Shown here: in pieces, positions 1 through 10,661 of the stretch
How the letters are laid out: every line of letters begins with the position of its first letter
Position numbering within the stretch: the first letter of the stretch is position 1
Source of the DNA: Ephydatia muelleri
Taxonomy: Eukaryota; Porifera; Demospongiae; Spongillida; Spongillidae
Length of the DNA: 64,000 nt
Reading direction: 5' to 3'
NCBI GenBank assembly: GCA_013339895.1
Contig: JABACO010000046.1
Coordinates: forward strand, 116,001 to 180,000
Notes under the pieces: generated by a model
What the model saw: the letters and a program-made list of their open reading frames with translations, nothing else
What the model was told of the DNA's origin: nothing
Database searches by the model: none
Position numbers and translations under genes: made by a program

Positions 1-183
1 TTATTTCATTCTTTTAGGAGGAGGCGCCACATTTTGTAGAGCTGCAATCAGTAAGTGCTCCTTAACAATGAACAACAACTGTTTCACAGGATCTGGTACC
101 GAATGGTACATCTTTTGCAAGGTGCATGAATGGATTGGCTTCTTTCTCACCCCTTGAGACCGAATCCAATATGTGTTTGCCAT
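1..183 (-). CDS. short open frame at window edge, unknown
   Basis: A 60-codon frame on the minus strand stops at the first base of the window. It begins MANTYWIRSQG and ends in a basic stretch (PPPKRMK). No domain, signal peptide or membrane segment is visible and I do not recognise it. It could be the last exon of a gene or a chance frame; nothing nearby supports a promoter or splice structure. Confidence 0.15.
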   Translation of the reverse strand: MANTYWIRSQGVRKKPIHSCTLQKMYHSVPDPVKQLLFIVKEHLLIAALQNVAPPPKRMK

Positions 184-1624
184 GTCAATACGCTCTTGAG
201 CATATTTTATTCTTAGTTATACCTGGAGGGTCTTGTGTATATGGTTGCCAACTAACACACTACCTAAGTATTGTTGCCTATGGATGTTAAAAGATTGGAG
301 GGCTTCATCCAATTGCTTGACAAAGGGACCAGCAAATTCCTTGTCAGTCACTTTGGTGCTGTTGATTATTTCCTCCTTCTGTTTGCTTGCTTTCAACTGA
401 TCAGTGTTTGTTTAATCCTTACCATTTTCTCTACAGACTGTCTCATGTCTTCCACCTGCTGGACGATAATTTGAGTTTGACCTATGCCATGAACCACTGG
501 ATGGTAAAGTCAGTGCATACCAATGCCCTACATGGTAGCTCCAAGCTCCAGTGGTTGGCTCACAATCATTAGGCATATGGGACACCACAGCTGCTCCAGG
601 ATTACTGGATGATTGGAACTGTGCTCATCCAGTGAAAATCCCATTTGGATGGGAGGGTAACTGCACGAATGCCAGCAACAATTTTGTGTGGATTTAAGTT
701 TGCTGGTTGACCACCTGACTTTTGTGGTTGGTTGTTTTGGTAAGAAAAGACCAGTGTAAACTTACATGAATACATACATGTATACATGCATCAATTCAGT
801 ACACATAATTATTTTATGGTACCTTCTTGCAGACAACTGCTGTGTGCACTGTCCAATCAAAAGGGCGAAGTAAACTATGTACTCTTCAGATAATTTCCAT
901 CCATCACTTATTTGCATAAACAAAAGATTGTGGGTGAGTGGCATTGCCTGTGTCAATTGCACAGACTGAGTGCAAATCGTCTGCAAACTTGTATGAACTC
1001 CTTTTTCCCCTTTCTAGCCTCCGTCAAGAAGCGGCCATACACTCTGCATCGCTGGTTTACCTTCATTACATGGATCTCCATACAATACTGCCCCTTTTAT
1101 TCATAAAAAAACTCCCGTCTAGATCACAGGTTTAAAAAAATCGTGGCTACTTCTGTGTGTTGTATATGTGTTTCCCCATGTGTGCTGATGAGTGTTATTG
1201 CTCGCCAAACGTTTTCTATCGGTTGGTTCCTCCACTACGCACGCTTAAAGTAACCCCCTTTTTTCCCGCCAAAGACACATGGGCGAGAAAACGGGCTGCG
1301 CATATCACTGATAATAATGCTTGTACTTGCGCGTCGATGGTTTTGTTTACAGATATGTTACAGCATTTGCAGAAGCTATTTATTTTTTACTAAACGTCTC
1401 AAAGTAAGTATGATTTGTGGTTCGCAAAACATGAACAGTATAATGAGATACGATATTACTTTTGGTTTTGGCTCTTTGTAAATTACGGTATTGTCTAATT
1501 ATCGACTTTTTGTCCAGCCGCAAACGTCCGTGTAGGTGTTGTGAACTCCCAGTTCTAAGAGAACAAACTGTGTACCTGTACATGTATGTCTTAAAAGCAC
1601 ACACTATATATGCTATATAAAAAC
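184..1624. other. no gene recognised
   Basis: About 1.4 kb with only short open frames lacking recognisable motifs. No repeat or RNA gene was identified here. Confidence 0.4.
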
Positions 1625-1752
1625 CACACATAGTGTGCAGCGATGGTGATGGCATGCATGGGAGCATTAGTCCTGATGCCATAAACTTCACAATCAAGTA
1701 CATGATGGGAGGGGGGTGAGTGGCCTGATGCAAAGCCTTTGGCCTAGTGGTA
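1625..1752 (+). repeat. direct repeat flanking recombinase relic (left copy)
   Basis: This stretch shares blocks with 2488-2597: the AACCACACA..GTGTGCAG core, a GGGAGGGGGGTG run, a CCTGATGCA block and TTTGGCCTAGTGGTAG, in the same order. The two copies bracket the tyrosine-recombinase relic at 1925-2410, as split direct repeats or terminal repeats of a DIRS-like element would. The match is diverged and broken by indels. Confidence 0.4.
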
Positions 1753-1815
1753 GAGGCATTTTAGTCTGTTGCATAATGTCCTGGTACTTTGCTGTTCTAG
1801 GGTTCAATAAGAGAG
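1740..1815 (+). other. tRNA-like A box/B box, possible SINE head
   Basis: TGGCCTAGTGG at 1740-1750 fits the pol III A box consensus, and GGTTCAATA at 1801-1809 fits the B box. The spacing of about 61 nt would fit a long-variable-arm (Leu/Ser type) tRNA. No full cloverleaf was built by eye, so a tRNA-derived SINE head or a decayed tRNA is more likely than a working tRNA. A second A-box copy lies at 2583-2593 without a B box. Confidence 0.3.
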
Positions 1816-1924
1816 CTCTGTTTTAAAAGTCTGTTTGGGACTGTTTCTATGGAGATGAGACGACATGACAACCCTGTATCAATTTTCTTGTACTGGTGAG
1901 TAACAGCAGGGTCCAGGAACCCAA

Positions 1925-2410
1925 TGTTGAGACTGACCACCTGGAGTCATCCACCTCAGGCTCAGCGAATTTACTCAAGAATCGGAGATTTGACCCTAGG
2001 TTCCAACCTACCAGGCAAGATGTCAGCTGGTCCGGAGGGCATGCACTTCTTCATCAGGTGGTCCAAAACCAACCAGATGGGCAGGTGTGTTCAGCATACC
2101 AAAGGCAGGCACATGTGTCCAGTTCCAGCAATGGAGGCCTACAGAGAATGCTGTCACTGTTCCACTCACTCCTCACCCCTCTTCCACTTCAAAGATGGGA
2201 GAACACTCACATCTAAGAGCTGCCGCTCCACCTTTCTATCCCTGGTATGGTGGAGCTATGTGGCTACAATCCAGCCAAATACAACACCCACATTGGTGCA
2301 GCCATGTACAGTAGCTGTCAGAACAGGCCTTCCCGCTGACACCATTTGGAACCTCAGAAGAGGTGAAGCAAAGCGGCATACCAGACATATGTATTGGTGC
2401 AGCCACAGTA
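1925..2410 (+). pseudogene. tyrosine recombinase relic (DIRS/Crypton-like)
   Basis: The plus-strand frame contains FFIRWSKTNQMGR, then a CPVPAMEAYRE segment, then SPLFHFKDGRTLTS. This order (RWSKTxQ.., CPV.AL..Y, LF.F.DG..LT) is that of the tyrosine recombinases of DIRS elements and Cryptons. Downstream pieces in alternating frames, THIGAA and GLPADTIW, resemble the conserved R-x-GAAT..AGLPD..I block around the second catalytic region. Frame changes between these blocks and the lack of a continuous 300-400 residue protein mark it as dead. Flanking direct repeats (1625-1752, 2488-2597) may be element ends. Confidence 0.5.
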
Positions 2411-2487
2411 CATGTAAACTCTAATTGCTAACGAGCAATAGCACAAATTGTGTATGTTTTAACTGCACATTACATGTATCTATGTTC

Positions 2488-2597
2488 ACACAAACCACAC
2501 ACTGTGTGCAGAGACAGGGGTTGGGCCTGATGCTATAACATGGGAGGGGGGTGGAGTGTGCTTTGACCCTGATGCAGTGCTTTGGCCTAGTGGTAGA
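2488..2597 (+). repeat. direct repeat flanking recombinase relic (right copy)
   Basis: Counterpart of 1625-1752, including TTTGGCCTAGTGGTAG at its right end. See that entry. Confidence 0.4.
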
Positions 2598-2599
2598 CT

Positions 2600-3160
2600 G
2601 CCCCGCGCCCCGATGTGTAGACAAAGCTTTCCTTAATGTCAGTATATATTGTGATAGCGCGCGAAGTCCCAGAGAGTGCTTCACAGTTAAGTGTATTGAT
2701 CGACGCTCCAGCTGCACACATGCAGACAAATATTGAAAATGCGGCACATGCAGACTTGATGTTAATCGATCTAGGTAAGACTGAGAAGCCTAGGTAGGTC
2801 GTAGCTGTACAGGAAAGTGCTAACGAATCATTTTTTCCCCTGCGTGTAAGCGTATCAGTGCACGTGCCTAGCCTACGCGCTTCATTCATCGAGCTGCATG
2901 CAGGCTAAACGAACACTGTTTACAATAAACTTCAAGTGAAAACAACCCACTATATAGGTCAAAAGTGTCCATGACGACGTCTTGTATGTAATACATATAG
3001 TAGCCATCACCATAATGCATTAGCAGTGAGCTAGGGTGGGTGGGTGTCCCTCTAGCTGGCAGTCTAGACCTATGGGATTTGGGGGGAGGAGGCTAGGGAA
3101 AAGGTTTCCACTTAGCTACCTGGCTTGCTATTGGCTCAGATCATCAAAATCCAGCAGCCT
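2600..3160. other. no gene recognised
   Basis: Only short uninformative frames on both strands; no repeat identified. Confidence 0.35.
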
Positions 3161-3166
3161 TGTTAA

Positions 3167-3731
3167 CTCTTTGAACACCAAGTGCGTATATGCATGCACA
3201 CACAACCATTACACCATTCATGCATGATTTAGATATTGCGTGCAAAAATGTGTTGATCAGTCACAACTTTATGATGCATGCATATGCTTGCTGCACTTGT
3301 AGCCTTATAAGTACATGTACAATGTTTCCTCTCACACTGGCGAAAAAACCCATTATTCAGATGACCTCACATGACTCACTAATGCATCACTACAATACTC
3401 CAAGAACAAGAATGCGTAGCCCAGATCAGTGTAGTATATCATACTTGTTCACTCCCCCCCCCCCCCCCCCCCCACAACCTTTTGCCAGTTCGTATTATGG
3501 GTTATTGCAACAAAAGATGCCAGCAGGTTATAATGAGCACACAAAATGTCAAAATGTGCTTACACCAGGACCACACTTGTATGACTATGGGGTTACATGC
3601 ATGTCAGTATTGTACTTCCATGTATCTACAATGGTATTCAAGGTGATTTTGATCAACACAATATAACACACAGTACTGCATGAATGGTGAGGCAGATAAT
3701 TCTCGCATGTATGCAATTGGCGTTCAAAGAG
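3167..3731. mobile_element. TTAA-flanked MITE, piggyBac-like ends
   Basis: A 565-bp element with terminal inverted repeats. The left end reads CTCTTTGAACACCAAGTGC; the right end, reverse-complemented, reads CTCTTTGAACGCCAATTGC. Both ends are preceded by TTAA (3163-3166 and 3732-3735), the target duplication typical of piggyBac transposons. The interior has a run of 20 C (3454-3473) and no convincing coding capacity, so it is non-autonomous. A third end of the same family lies alone at 5281. Confidence 0.6.
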
Positions 3732-3999
3732 TTAATCTTCAGCCGAATTAACTTATTATTCACCATTGGACAATTCATTGCCAACGCAATGGCATACTTA
3801 TATGAATAAATTATGCGCGGTACAAATTATTTTTTTGTCTTGATTTTAGTTAAAGAATGGTTAATGGAATAATTTTTCGAAGTACATCAGACCGATTTAC
3901 AGTACATTATAAACTTGTCAATTTGAAATAAAAAGCAAGATGACCGCCTATGTATGGGCCATTTCTGAATATGCACGACATTGCAGTCGTTATTGTGTA

Positions 4000-4132
4000 T
4001 AGGCCCTTTTCGTCACTCGGATATTTCCGTAAAAGCTGTGAATCAACATGGCAGACGTGTATTAATTTATATTGTGTGACACTGACGTATGTTAGATTAC
4101 GGAGCGTTCACATGACACAGGAAAAGGGCCTA
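4000..4132. mobile_element. 133-bp MITE with TA target duplication
   Basis: The ends are perfect inverted repeats over TAGGCCCTTTTC, with TA on both sides (3998-3999, 4133-4134). Size, short inverted ends and TA duplication fit a Tc1/mariner-type MITE. There is no coding capacity. Confidence 0.55.
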
Positions 4133-4317
4133 TAGACGGCCGTCCGTAAACGAGTGATTGTTACCAACAGGGTCTATGCAAAAGTTAAATAGCTATATCT
4201 TACAGTCTTCGTGTAGGGAGGGGATAAGGTCTTCCAACCTGACACTGCACACTCAGCGCACATACACGGCTATCAACACATCACTAAATACATTCAGCTT
4301 TTGCTACCAACGCATCC

Positions 4318-4427
4318 CTAAGTCCACTCAGCGTACAACCATGTATGCACCCACACACAACACTAAGTCCACTCAGCGTACAACCATGTATGCACCCACA
4401 CACAACACTAAGTCCACTCAGCGTACA
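4318..4427. repeat. 45-bp tandem repeat, about 2.5 copies
   Basis: The unit starting CTAAGTCCACTCAGCGTACA recurs at 4318, 4363 and 4408, a strict 45-bp period. Copies one and two are nearly identical and the third is truncated. A reading frame crosses it because 45 is divisible by three; nothing indicates that it is translated. Confidence 0.85.
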
Positions 4428-4860
4428 GTTATGCGCTACCAGCTACATACTATACATGTATAGCTCAATCAGATTATGATACAAATGATTATCTCTGGCT
4501 CAAAAGAGTTGCGTCGATCACAACCGCTGCAAAACAAAACCTCACAAGATCACGCAAAAATAATAGTCCCTCTGAAATATTCCACGCCATGCGGTATATA
4601 TAGTACGCTGATACCATGCATGAAAACATATTACAATTCCGCTTAAAACGGGGGTGGTACTAAATTTGCATTAACAAAAAATTCACGTGTGTTCAGATTT
4701 ACATGGGAGCAGAACGAATATATATTTTCCAGCCAAAGGACATAAGTCAGCGATGGATTAAAACATTTAACCCCCTAATTTGGTTAGCAAGATTGTGAAA
4801 GGTGTGGCAAGTACGTAATCAAATTGATAATGGCATCACTGTGAAAGCCAGAGATTATCA

Positions 4861-5230
4861 AAGCAGTGTCAAGTTAGCCTGGTTTTAGTGTCAAAACATC
4901 GAGTTGAAAGCTTTCAAAAACGAGTATATCTTAGGGCTAGAAGTAACACATTCGCGTGATCCGTTTCCTCGTAGCTGGATTTGCCACCTTGGAAACAACG
5001 CGTGACCGTTCAACATACATTACTTATATACTATACACATGCCATCAGTGTGGAACCTATTCCACCAAATCAACCTACGGGCCTTCGAACAACTTAGTCC
5101 GGCTCTGGACTTACTCTTTGCACATCACTGTTGCTGGCATCCATTTCAGTCGCTTGTGCTATATATAGAATACACAAGTTTATTCTCAACACGTGAGTCT
5201 ATACAACCCACAACAGGATGTCAGCGACCA
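4861..5230. repeat. interspersed repeat R2, copy 1
   Basis: About 370 bp that recurs in the same orientation at 53714-54074. Shared blocks include GAGTTGAAAGCTTTCAAAAA, ATGCCATCAGTGTGGAACCT and the terminal ATGTCAGCGACC. The copies differ by substitutions and small indels. No coding sequence is evident. Confidence 0.8.
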
Positions 5231-5239
5231 ATCATACGG

Positions 5240-5345
5240 ATATAAGGATTTAAATCCTCATTTAAATCCTTATATGGCCTTTAACTCTTTGAGCGCCAAG
5301 TGCATATATATACATGCATTCTCACACAACCATATACTCATCTGT
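5240..5345. repeat. small hairpin next to a lone TTAA-type element end
   Basis: Bases 5240-5275 form a short inverted repeat around ATATAAGGATTTAAA. At 5281 TTAA is followed by CTCTTTGAGCGCCAAGTGC, the same terminus as the MITE at 3167-3731. No matching right end was found downstream, so this is a truncated or solo end. Confidence 0.45.
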
Positions 5346-6123
5346 AGGATACATGTCATCAGTGTTGGGCTATTACAAAGAATCGCTTTGAATACCATGT
5401 TGAACATTTACATACATGCAATTCAGTGACATGTATGCAAACCAACCAGTAGATGCTGAAGTCAAACCCAGGTGGGTACTGGGGTGTACCTACATCTTGT
5501 GTGTCCATCATTACCTTGCACATACGGATGTAACAAACCATACTTATTATGAACTGGAAAAAGGCAGATGGAGATAGAGTGAACTGGCATTTTAATCAGG
5601 TTGTACTACACTAATGTGGGATACACATTCCTGTTATTGGGAGTAAATAGCTTTAGTGAAGTCATCAGAACAATGTGCTCTTCAGAAGAAACATTATCTT
5701 GAACCTGCGGCAGCAGGTTCAATGTAGGATTGATTGAGGATTGATGAATATCGGCGTTAAAAAAAACTTCTAGCGTCTGGAGGGACAACGGAGAAACAAA
5801 TCGCTTATCTCTTTGTCGCAATGGAACGAGAACTCAAAGATCTACGGTTTTTCCGTGTCATAAAACGGTGTGCTTTTAGAGAAATAAACGAATTCCTGTT
5901 TCTCGTGCCCAGTCCTAAATAAATTCTTGGTCGTCGTCGTCTTCTTCTTCTTCTTATTCCTTAGGAAGGTATAACTCGAGCTACGAACAGTTTTGAAGAA
6001 CGGCAATAGTACCAATCGCTTCGGAATTCACCTGCACGGTGCCCCTTAAGGTCATATAGACATCTAGAAAGCAAATACAGCGAGAAGTCCTCATGCGGTA
6101 GCAAGTTCCATATAGGAATTGGT
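5346..6123. other. no gene recognised
   Basis: No coding or repeat structure recognised; a short (GTCGTC/TTCTTC)-rich run lies near 5931-5955. Confidence 0.35.
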
Positions 6124-6339
6124 ATGCAGAAGTTTATGTTGGTTTATTGTTGTTTAGTATATACAGCATGCACTCCAACCTGCACGAAATTTATTTGGTG
6201 TTCCTATCGCAGTTTAATGAATACTTTGGCTAGTGAAGTTAGCGTAATCCAAAGAAGAGATCTAAGCAACGAGCGGAATAACCTTCAAAAGCAAGACGAT
6301 ATTTGATCACAAGAAAACAAGGCTAAAGCCCGAGTGCGC

Positions 6340-7170
6340 TAAAAGGCCGATCCCGAAAAGAAGAAGGCCTCTGTACGCGACAGCTACAAGGCCGATCCCG
6401 AAAAGAAGAAGCACAGGGGAAAAAATGGGTCGAATCAAAGTTTTGATTTTATAAAGGTTAAATCGTCTGTAAAATCATTGTGTGATTGAACAAACACGCG
6501 CGTGTGATTATTACTGTTCAATCACGCAATGATTCCAAAATGATTCTAATACGCGTTTTTTTCCCTGTGAAGGCCTCTGTACGCGACAGCTACGTACAAG
6601 GCCGATCCAGAAAAGAAGAAGGCCTCTGTACGCGACTACTACAAGGCCGATCCCGAAAAGAAGAAGGCCTCTGTACGCGACTAGCTACAAGGCCGATCCC
6701 GAAAAGAAGAAGGCCTCTGTACGCGACTAGCTACAAGGCCGATCCCGAAAAGAAGAAGGCCTCTGTACAAGGCCGATCCCGAAAAGAAGAAGGCCTCTGT
6801 ACGCGACAGCTACAAGGCCGATCCCGAAAAGAAGAAGGCCTCTGTACGCGACAGCTACAAGGCCGATCCCGAAAAGAAGAAGGCCTCTGTACGCGACTAC
6901 TACAAGGCCGATCCCGAAAAGAAGAAGGCCTCTGTACGCGACTAGCTACAAGGCCGATCCCGAAAAGAAGAAGGCCTCTGTACGCGACAGCTACAAGGCC
7001 GATCCCGAAAAGAAGAAGGCCTCTGTACGCGACAGCTACAAGGCCGATCCCGAAAAGAAGAAGGCCTCTGTACGCGACAGCTACAAGGCCTATCCCGAAA
7101 AGAAGAAGGCCTCTGTACGCGACAGCTACAAGGCCGATCCCGAAAAGAAGAAGGCCTCTGTACGCGACAG
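6340..7170 (+). repeat. 45-bp coding minisatellite, about 14 units
   Basis: The unit AAGGCCGATCCCGAAAAGAA plus GAAGGCCTCTGTACGCGACAGCTAC is repeated with high identity and interrupted once by the MITE at 6412-6569. Most units are exactly 45 bp, keeping one frame. Variants with GACTAGCTAC add one base, and one unit lacks 11 bp, so the frame drifts along the array. The near identity suggests recent expansion or gene conversion. Confidence 0.9.
6412..6569. mobile_element. 158-bp CACTA-like MITE with AAG target duplication
   Basis: The element splits one 45-bp repeat unit. Its left end is CACAGGGGAAAAAA; its right end, reverse-complemented, is CACAGGGAAAAAAA. AAG lies on both sides (6409-6411 and 6570-6572), and removing the element plus one AAG restores an intact repeat unit. 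CAC-type ends with a 3-bp duplication fit the EnSpm/CACTA superfamily. Internal inverted motifs (TGTGATTGAACA near 6480 and TGTTCAATCACG near 6517) may be subterminal transposase sites. Confidence 0.75.
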
Positions 7171-8325
7171 CTACAACGCAGATATTGAATCTAAGCAATC
7201 TGCTAAAAGGCAGCGCGATATCAAGAGGACGTCGAGGAGAACCGCGCTGCTAAAAGGCAGCGATATCAAGAGGACGTCGAGGAGAACCGCGCTGCTAAAA
7301 GGCAGAAATACGAGGACAATTCAGCTGCCATTATGGCATCTGAAAGGAATCGGTATTGGAATGACCCCGCTGTCCGATTGGCTAAACGTGCTACCGAGAG
7401 GAAGCGGTATCGCAGGGGTCACCAACTACGACTACCACCCAAAGGTATGTCATGGCATGTTGTATTGCACTAGCATTAAAAAACTATAGGAAGATGTGCA
7501 TGCAACATGTGTACAGCACGCATGTAAGGGATCTGCACAAAACCATTCACTTTACATGTAAAGCATGCATGGTGACCCAACTGTTCTTTGTGACCTGTTT
7601 ATTGAATATTGGGGTGTCTTCTTATCTGATGTACAAAGGCAGCCTGCCTGCAACTGTGTATGAATGTAATTGCAGTTGCTAGGGTTGAGCACTGAAAATT
7701 ACTGCAACCATATCCTTCTCCCATATAGCTACTCCTTTGTATGAACCCAGATCTCATGCACTAATGGAGTATAATGGTGGTCTTGAAAAAGCTATTCTTA
7801 GGGATAGTGAGCTTCTAAGTGAAGTAAATGATGCCTTTTGTAAGTCTCATCCATTGCTAGCTCAAAAGGTTGTTACATGATCTGCCCGTGCAGCAGTAAG
7901 TAAGATTTGTGCAGACGCATTGGTTTCTAAAGCACTGAGTGTACGAAGAGCAAAAGCAGGGTCATTGCTAAAAACTATCCGGGAAGTTAGTACATTGAAA
8001 ATGATATTTTAATTGGGCATGGTATCATACTGCTGGCTCTGAACCTTACTTTTTAATTAATTCGTACACTTACACAAAACGACTTGGGGCCATTCCAGTA
8101 GACCTCAATGGTAGGTGTGTAGTGGCAGAGGAGATAGGGGACAGAGATAAGGATACCATGCACCCCCTTGAAATGGAAATGTGTCACAAGCTCACTAGAA
8201 GTAGCATTAGTGTTGAGGACAAAGTCATTGTTCCAAATGTCCATTCATCATTGGAGGGGAGAGATCTTTCCCATGTAAACATTGTTAACACCTTTTAATT
8301 TGGAGCATGAACGAACTTCCTTGTG

Positions 8326-8396
8326 GGGTCATGAGTTATGCAGACCAATCCAGTAAATAGATAAAATTGGACCAATAGAATTTTAGCACAGCTGGC

Positions 8397-8461
<65 letters not shown>

Positions 8462-8556
8462 CCACTCCCTCTTATCTGTGAGGTCATGAATATGTAGACC
8501 AATTGGTGATGTACAGATGAAATTGGACCAATAGAATTGTCGCACAACCGGCACAC
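8326..8556. repeat. 75-bp duplication around a (CA)n microsatellite
   Basis: Bases 8326-8400 and 8480-8556 are diverged direct copies; both contain GGTCATGA.., AAATTGGACCAATAGAATT and GCACA(G/A)C.GGCA. Between them lies a pure CA run from 8398 to 8462. Both copies carry a CCAAT pentamer. Confidence 0.75.
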
Positions 8557-8574
8557 ATGTAAAGGCTTTTCATG

Positions 8575-8582
8575 TATAAAAG
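8575..8582 (+). promoter_or_regulatory. TATA box with upstream CCAAT
   Basis: TATAAAAG stands at 8575-8582, with CCAAT at 8528-8532 about 45 bp upstream and a second CCAAT near 8371 in the duplicated block. Downstream, CGAAAAAG|GTAACA near 8628 could be a splice donor and CTGTCAG near 8673 an acceptor. The arrangement resembles a core promoter for the CAG-rich frame downstream or for a transposon LTR; transcription is not shown by the sequence. Confidence 0.35.
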
Positions 8583-8651
8583 CGACTCACCTGCCAAGTA
8601 GTGCACTTTGCTTGCTGAGAACGAAAAAGGTAACAACTATATCCTTGCACT

Positions 8652-8885
8652 TTGTTTCTATACTCTCTGTCAGATGCAGTGCTGCCCCCCTACCGTCCGC
8701 TGCCAGCAGTAGCAGCGCTGCCCCCACTGTCAGCAGCAGCAGCAACAGAGCTGCCCCCACCGCCACCAGCAACTAGTGCTCAGCAGCAGCAGCAGAGCTG
8801 CCCTCCCAGCAGCAGAAGCAGCAGGAGCACCGCTACAGTATTGGCACCAGTGCCCCCACCACCACTTGGCCTGCTGCCACCCTGA
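8652..8885 (+). CDS. low-complexity Ala/Pro/Ser/Gln-rich open frame
   Basis: A 77-codon frame over a CAG/CCG-rich stretch, with a QQQQQ run and PPPPP runs. It lies just downstream of a TATA box at 8575 and a possible short intron. Three overlapping frames are open because of the trinucleotide composition, so coding status and frame are uncertain. No domain is recognised. Confidence 0.2.
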   Translation: MFLYSLSDAVLPPYRPLPAVAALPPLSAAAATELPPPPPATSAQQQQQSCPPSSRSSRSTATVLAPVPPPPLGLLPP

Positions 8886-9114
8886 CCGCTGCCACCACCA
8901 CCCGCATGGCTCCCATGGCCTGAACCAGGCTGCCGAGGTCAGAGACGAGGCTGGGGGAGAGGAAGAGGAGAAGGCAGGGGAACTGTACAGTACATTAAAA
9001 ACTCATATAATTATAATTTCAATTATTAAAAATTTTAACCTCTTTCCTTTCGAAAATGAATTTGTGACCACATATAAAGACACGCTACTATGACAGAGGA
9101 AAAAAACTTATGAA

Positions 9115-9408
9115 ACAAGTAAATAAAAACATTCTCTAATGAGAAAGTTGTTGGTATATAGGATTGACCAATGGTGGTGTAAAAAGCACAGAAACAAGAG
9201 TGACAGAAATTTGACTGGAAATTTGAAATAGGCCTATTTAGCACACTAACAATATAACAGTACATGCCTGAATAATGGGCTAAATATAGGCCTATTTCAA
9301 TTTTCCAGTCAAATTTCTGTCACTCTTGTTTCCGTGCTTTTTACACCACCATTGGTCAATCCTATATACCAACAACTTTCTCATTAGAGAATGTTTTTAT
9401 TTACTTGT
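9115..9408. mobile_element. foldback element with 126-bp arms
   Basis: Bases 9115-9240 are the near-perfect reverse complement of 9281-9408, with a loop of about 40 bp. The outer end is ACAAGTAAATAAAAACATTC on one side and its complement on the other. It has no coding capacity and would form a very long stem-loop in DNA or RNA. A foldback MITE is the simplest reading. Confidence 0.85.
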
Positions 9409-9556
9409 TACTGCAGTTGTAAATTAACCAAACATATCATGCACTTATAAGGTCACAAGTGCAACAAACATGGATGCATTATGAAGTTGCGAGACACACA
9501 TTTCTTACTTACACTGTCATGTAGCATTCACAACAGTTGTGTGCATATGCATGCAT

Positions 9557-10660
9557 GTAGTACCACTACAGGGACATAGGGGACACATGCTCCTCCTCCT
9601 CCATACTGTGCTGTAGTACCACTACAGGGACATAGGGGACACATGCTCCTCCTCCTCCATACTGTGCTGTAGTACCACTACAGGGACATAGGGGACACAT
9701 GCTCTTCCTCCTCCATACTGTGCTGTAGTACCACTACAGGGACATAGGGGACACATGCCCCCCCCTCCTCCAGTACCACTACAGGGACATAGGGGACACA
9801 TGCTCCTCCTCCTCCATACTGTGCTGTAGTACCACTACAGGGACATAGGGGACACATGCTCCTCCTCCATACTGTGCTGTAGTACCACTACAGGGACATA
9901 GGGGACACATGCTCCTCCTCCTCCATACTGTGCTGTAGTACCACTACATGGACATAGGGGACACATGCTCCTCCTCCATACTGTGCTGTAGTACCACTAC
10001 AGGAACATAGGGGACACATGCTCCTCCTCCTCCATACTGTGCTGTAGTACCACTACAGGGACATAGGGGACACATGCCCCCCCCTCCTCCATACTGTGCT
10101 GTAGTACCACTACAGGGACATAGGGGACACATGCCCCTCCTCCTCCATACCGTGCTGTAGTACCACTACATGGACATAGGGGACACATGCTCCTCCTCCA
10201 TACTGTGCTGTAGTACCACTACAGGAACATAGGGGACACATGCTCCTCCTCCTCCATACTGTGCTGTAGTACCACTACAGGGACATAGGGGACACATGCT
10301 CCTCCTCCTCCATACTGTGTTGTAGTACCACTACAGGGACATAGGGGACACATGCTCCTCCTCCTCCATACTGTGTTGTAGTACCACTACAGGGACATAG
10401 GGGACACATGCTCCTCCTCCTCCATACTGTGCTGTAGTACCACTACAGGGACATAGGGGACACATGCCCCCCCCTCCTCCAGTACCACTACAGGGACATA
10501 GGGGACACGTGCTCCTCCTCCATACTGTGTTGTAGTACCACTACAGGGACATAGGGGACACATGCTCCTCCTCCTCCATACTGTGCTGTAGTACCACTAC
10601 AGGGACATAGGGGACACATGCTCCTCCTCCATACTGTGTTGTAGTACCACTACATGGACA
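9557..10660. repeat. 56-bp minisatellite, about 20 copies
   Basis: The unit starts GTAGTACCACTACAGGGACA and continues through TAGGGGACACATGC, a CTC-repeat, and CATACTGTGCT. Starts at 9557 and 9613 give a 56-bp period. Units vary by 3-bp steps in the CTC run, by GCCCCCCCCTCC variants that lose about 15 bp, and by GTGTTG versus GTGCTG. The array ends exactly where interspersed repeat R1 begins. Confidence 0.95.
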
Positions 10661-10661
10661 T

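Larger units (their letters stand above)
6124..8298 (+). pseudogene. broken gene with 15-residue KADPEKKKASVRDSY repeats
   Basis: The plus strand encodes NERNNLQKQDD.., then basic sequence, then many copies of KADPEKKKASVRDSY, then RQRYQEDVEENRAAKRQ-type repeats and a YWNDPAVRLAKRATERKRY segment. A donor follows at 7445 (AAAG|GTATGT). A phase-matched acceptor at 7738 opens an exon with PLYEPRSHALMEYNGG. A third block at 8065-8298 encodes KRLGAIPVDLNGRCVVAEE and ends in TAA. Lesions: in-frame TGA and TAA before the repeats, frameshifts between repeat units (GACTAGCTAC variants and an 11-bp deletion), a MITE at 6412-6569, and TGA at 7878-7880. The lysine/arginine-rich repeat recalls multicopy proteins I associate with sponges; function unknown. 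Confidence 0.55.

Noticed and set aside
3454-3473. Poly-C runs here and at 22667-22698 as regulatory motifs
   Set aside because: Homopolymers with no supporting context; likely polymorphic or assembly-sensitive.
6731-7198. 155-codon minus-strand repeat protein opposite the KADPEKKK array
   Set aside because: Shadow frame of a 45-bp repeat; no start context or homology.
9557-10660. Regular repeats of 56 bp resembling a CRISPR array
   Set aside because: The whole unit is repeated without unique spacers, and the context is a eukaryotic genome.
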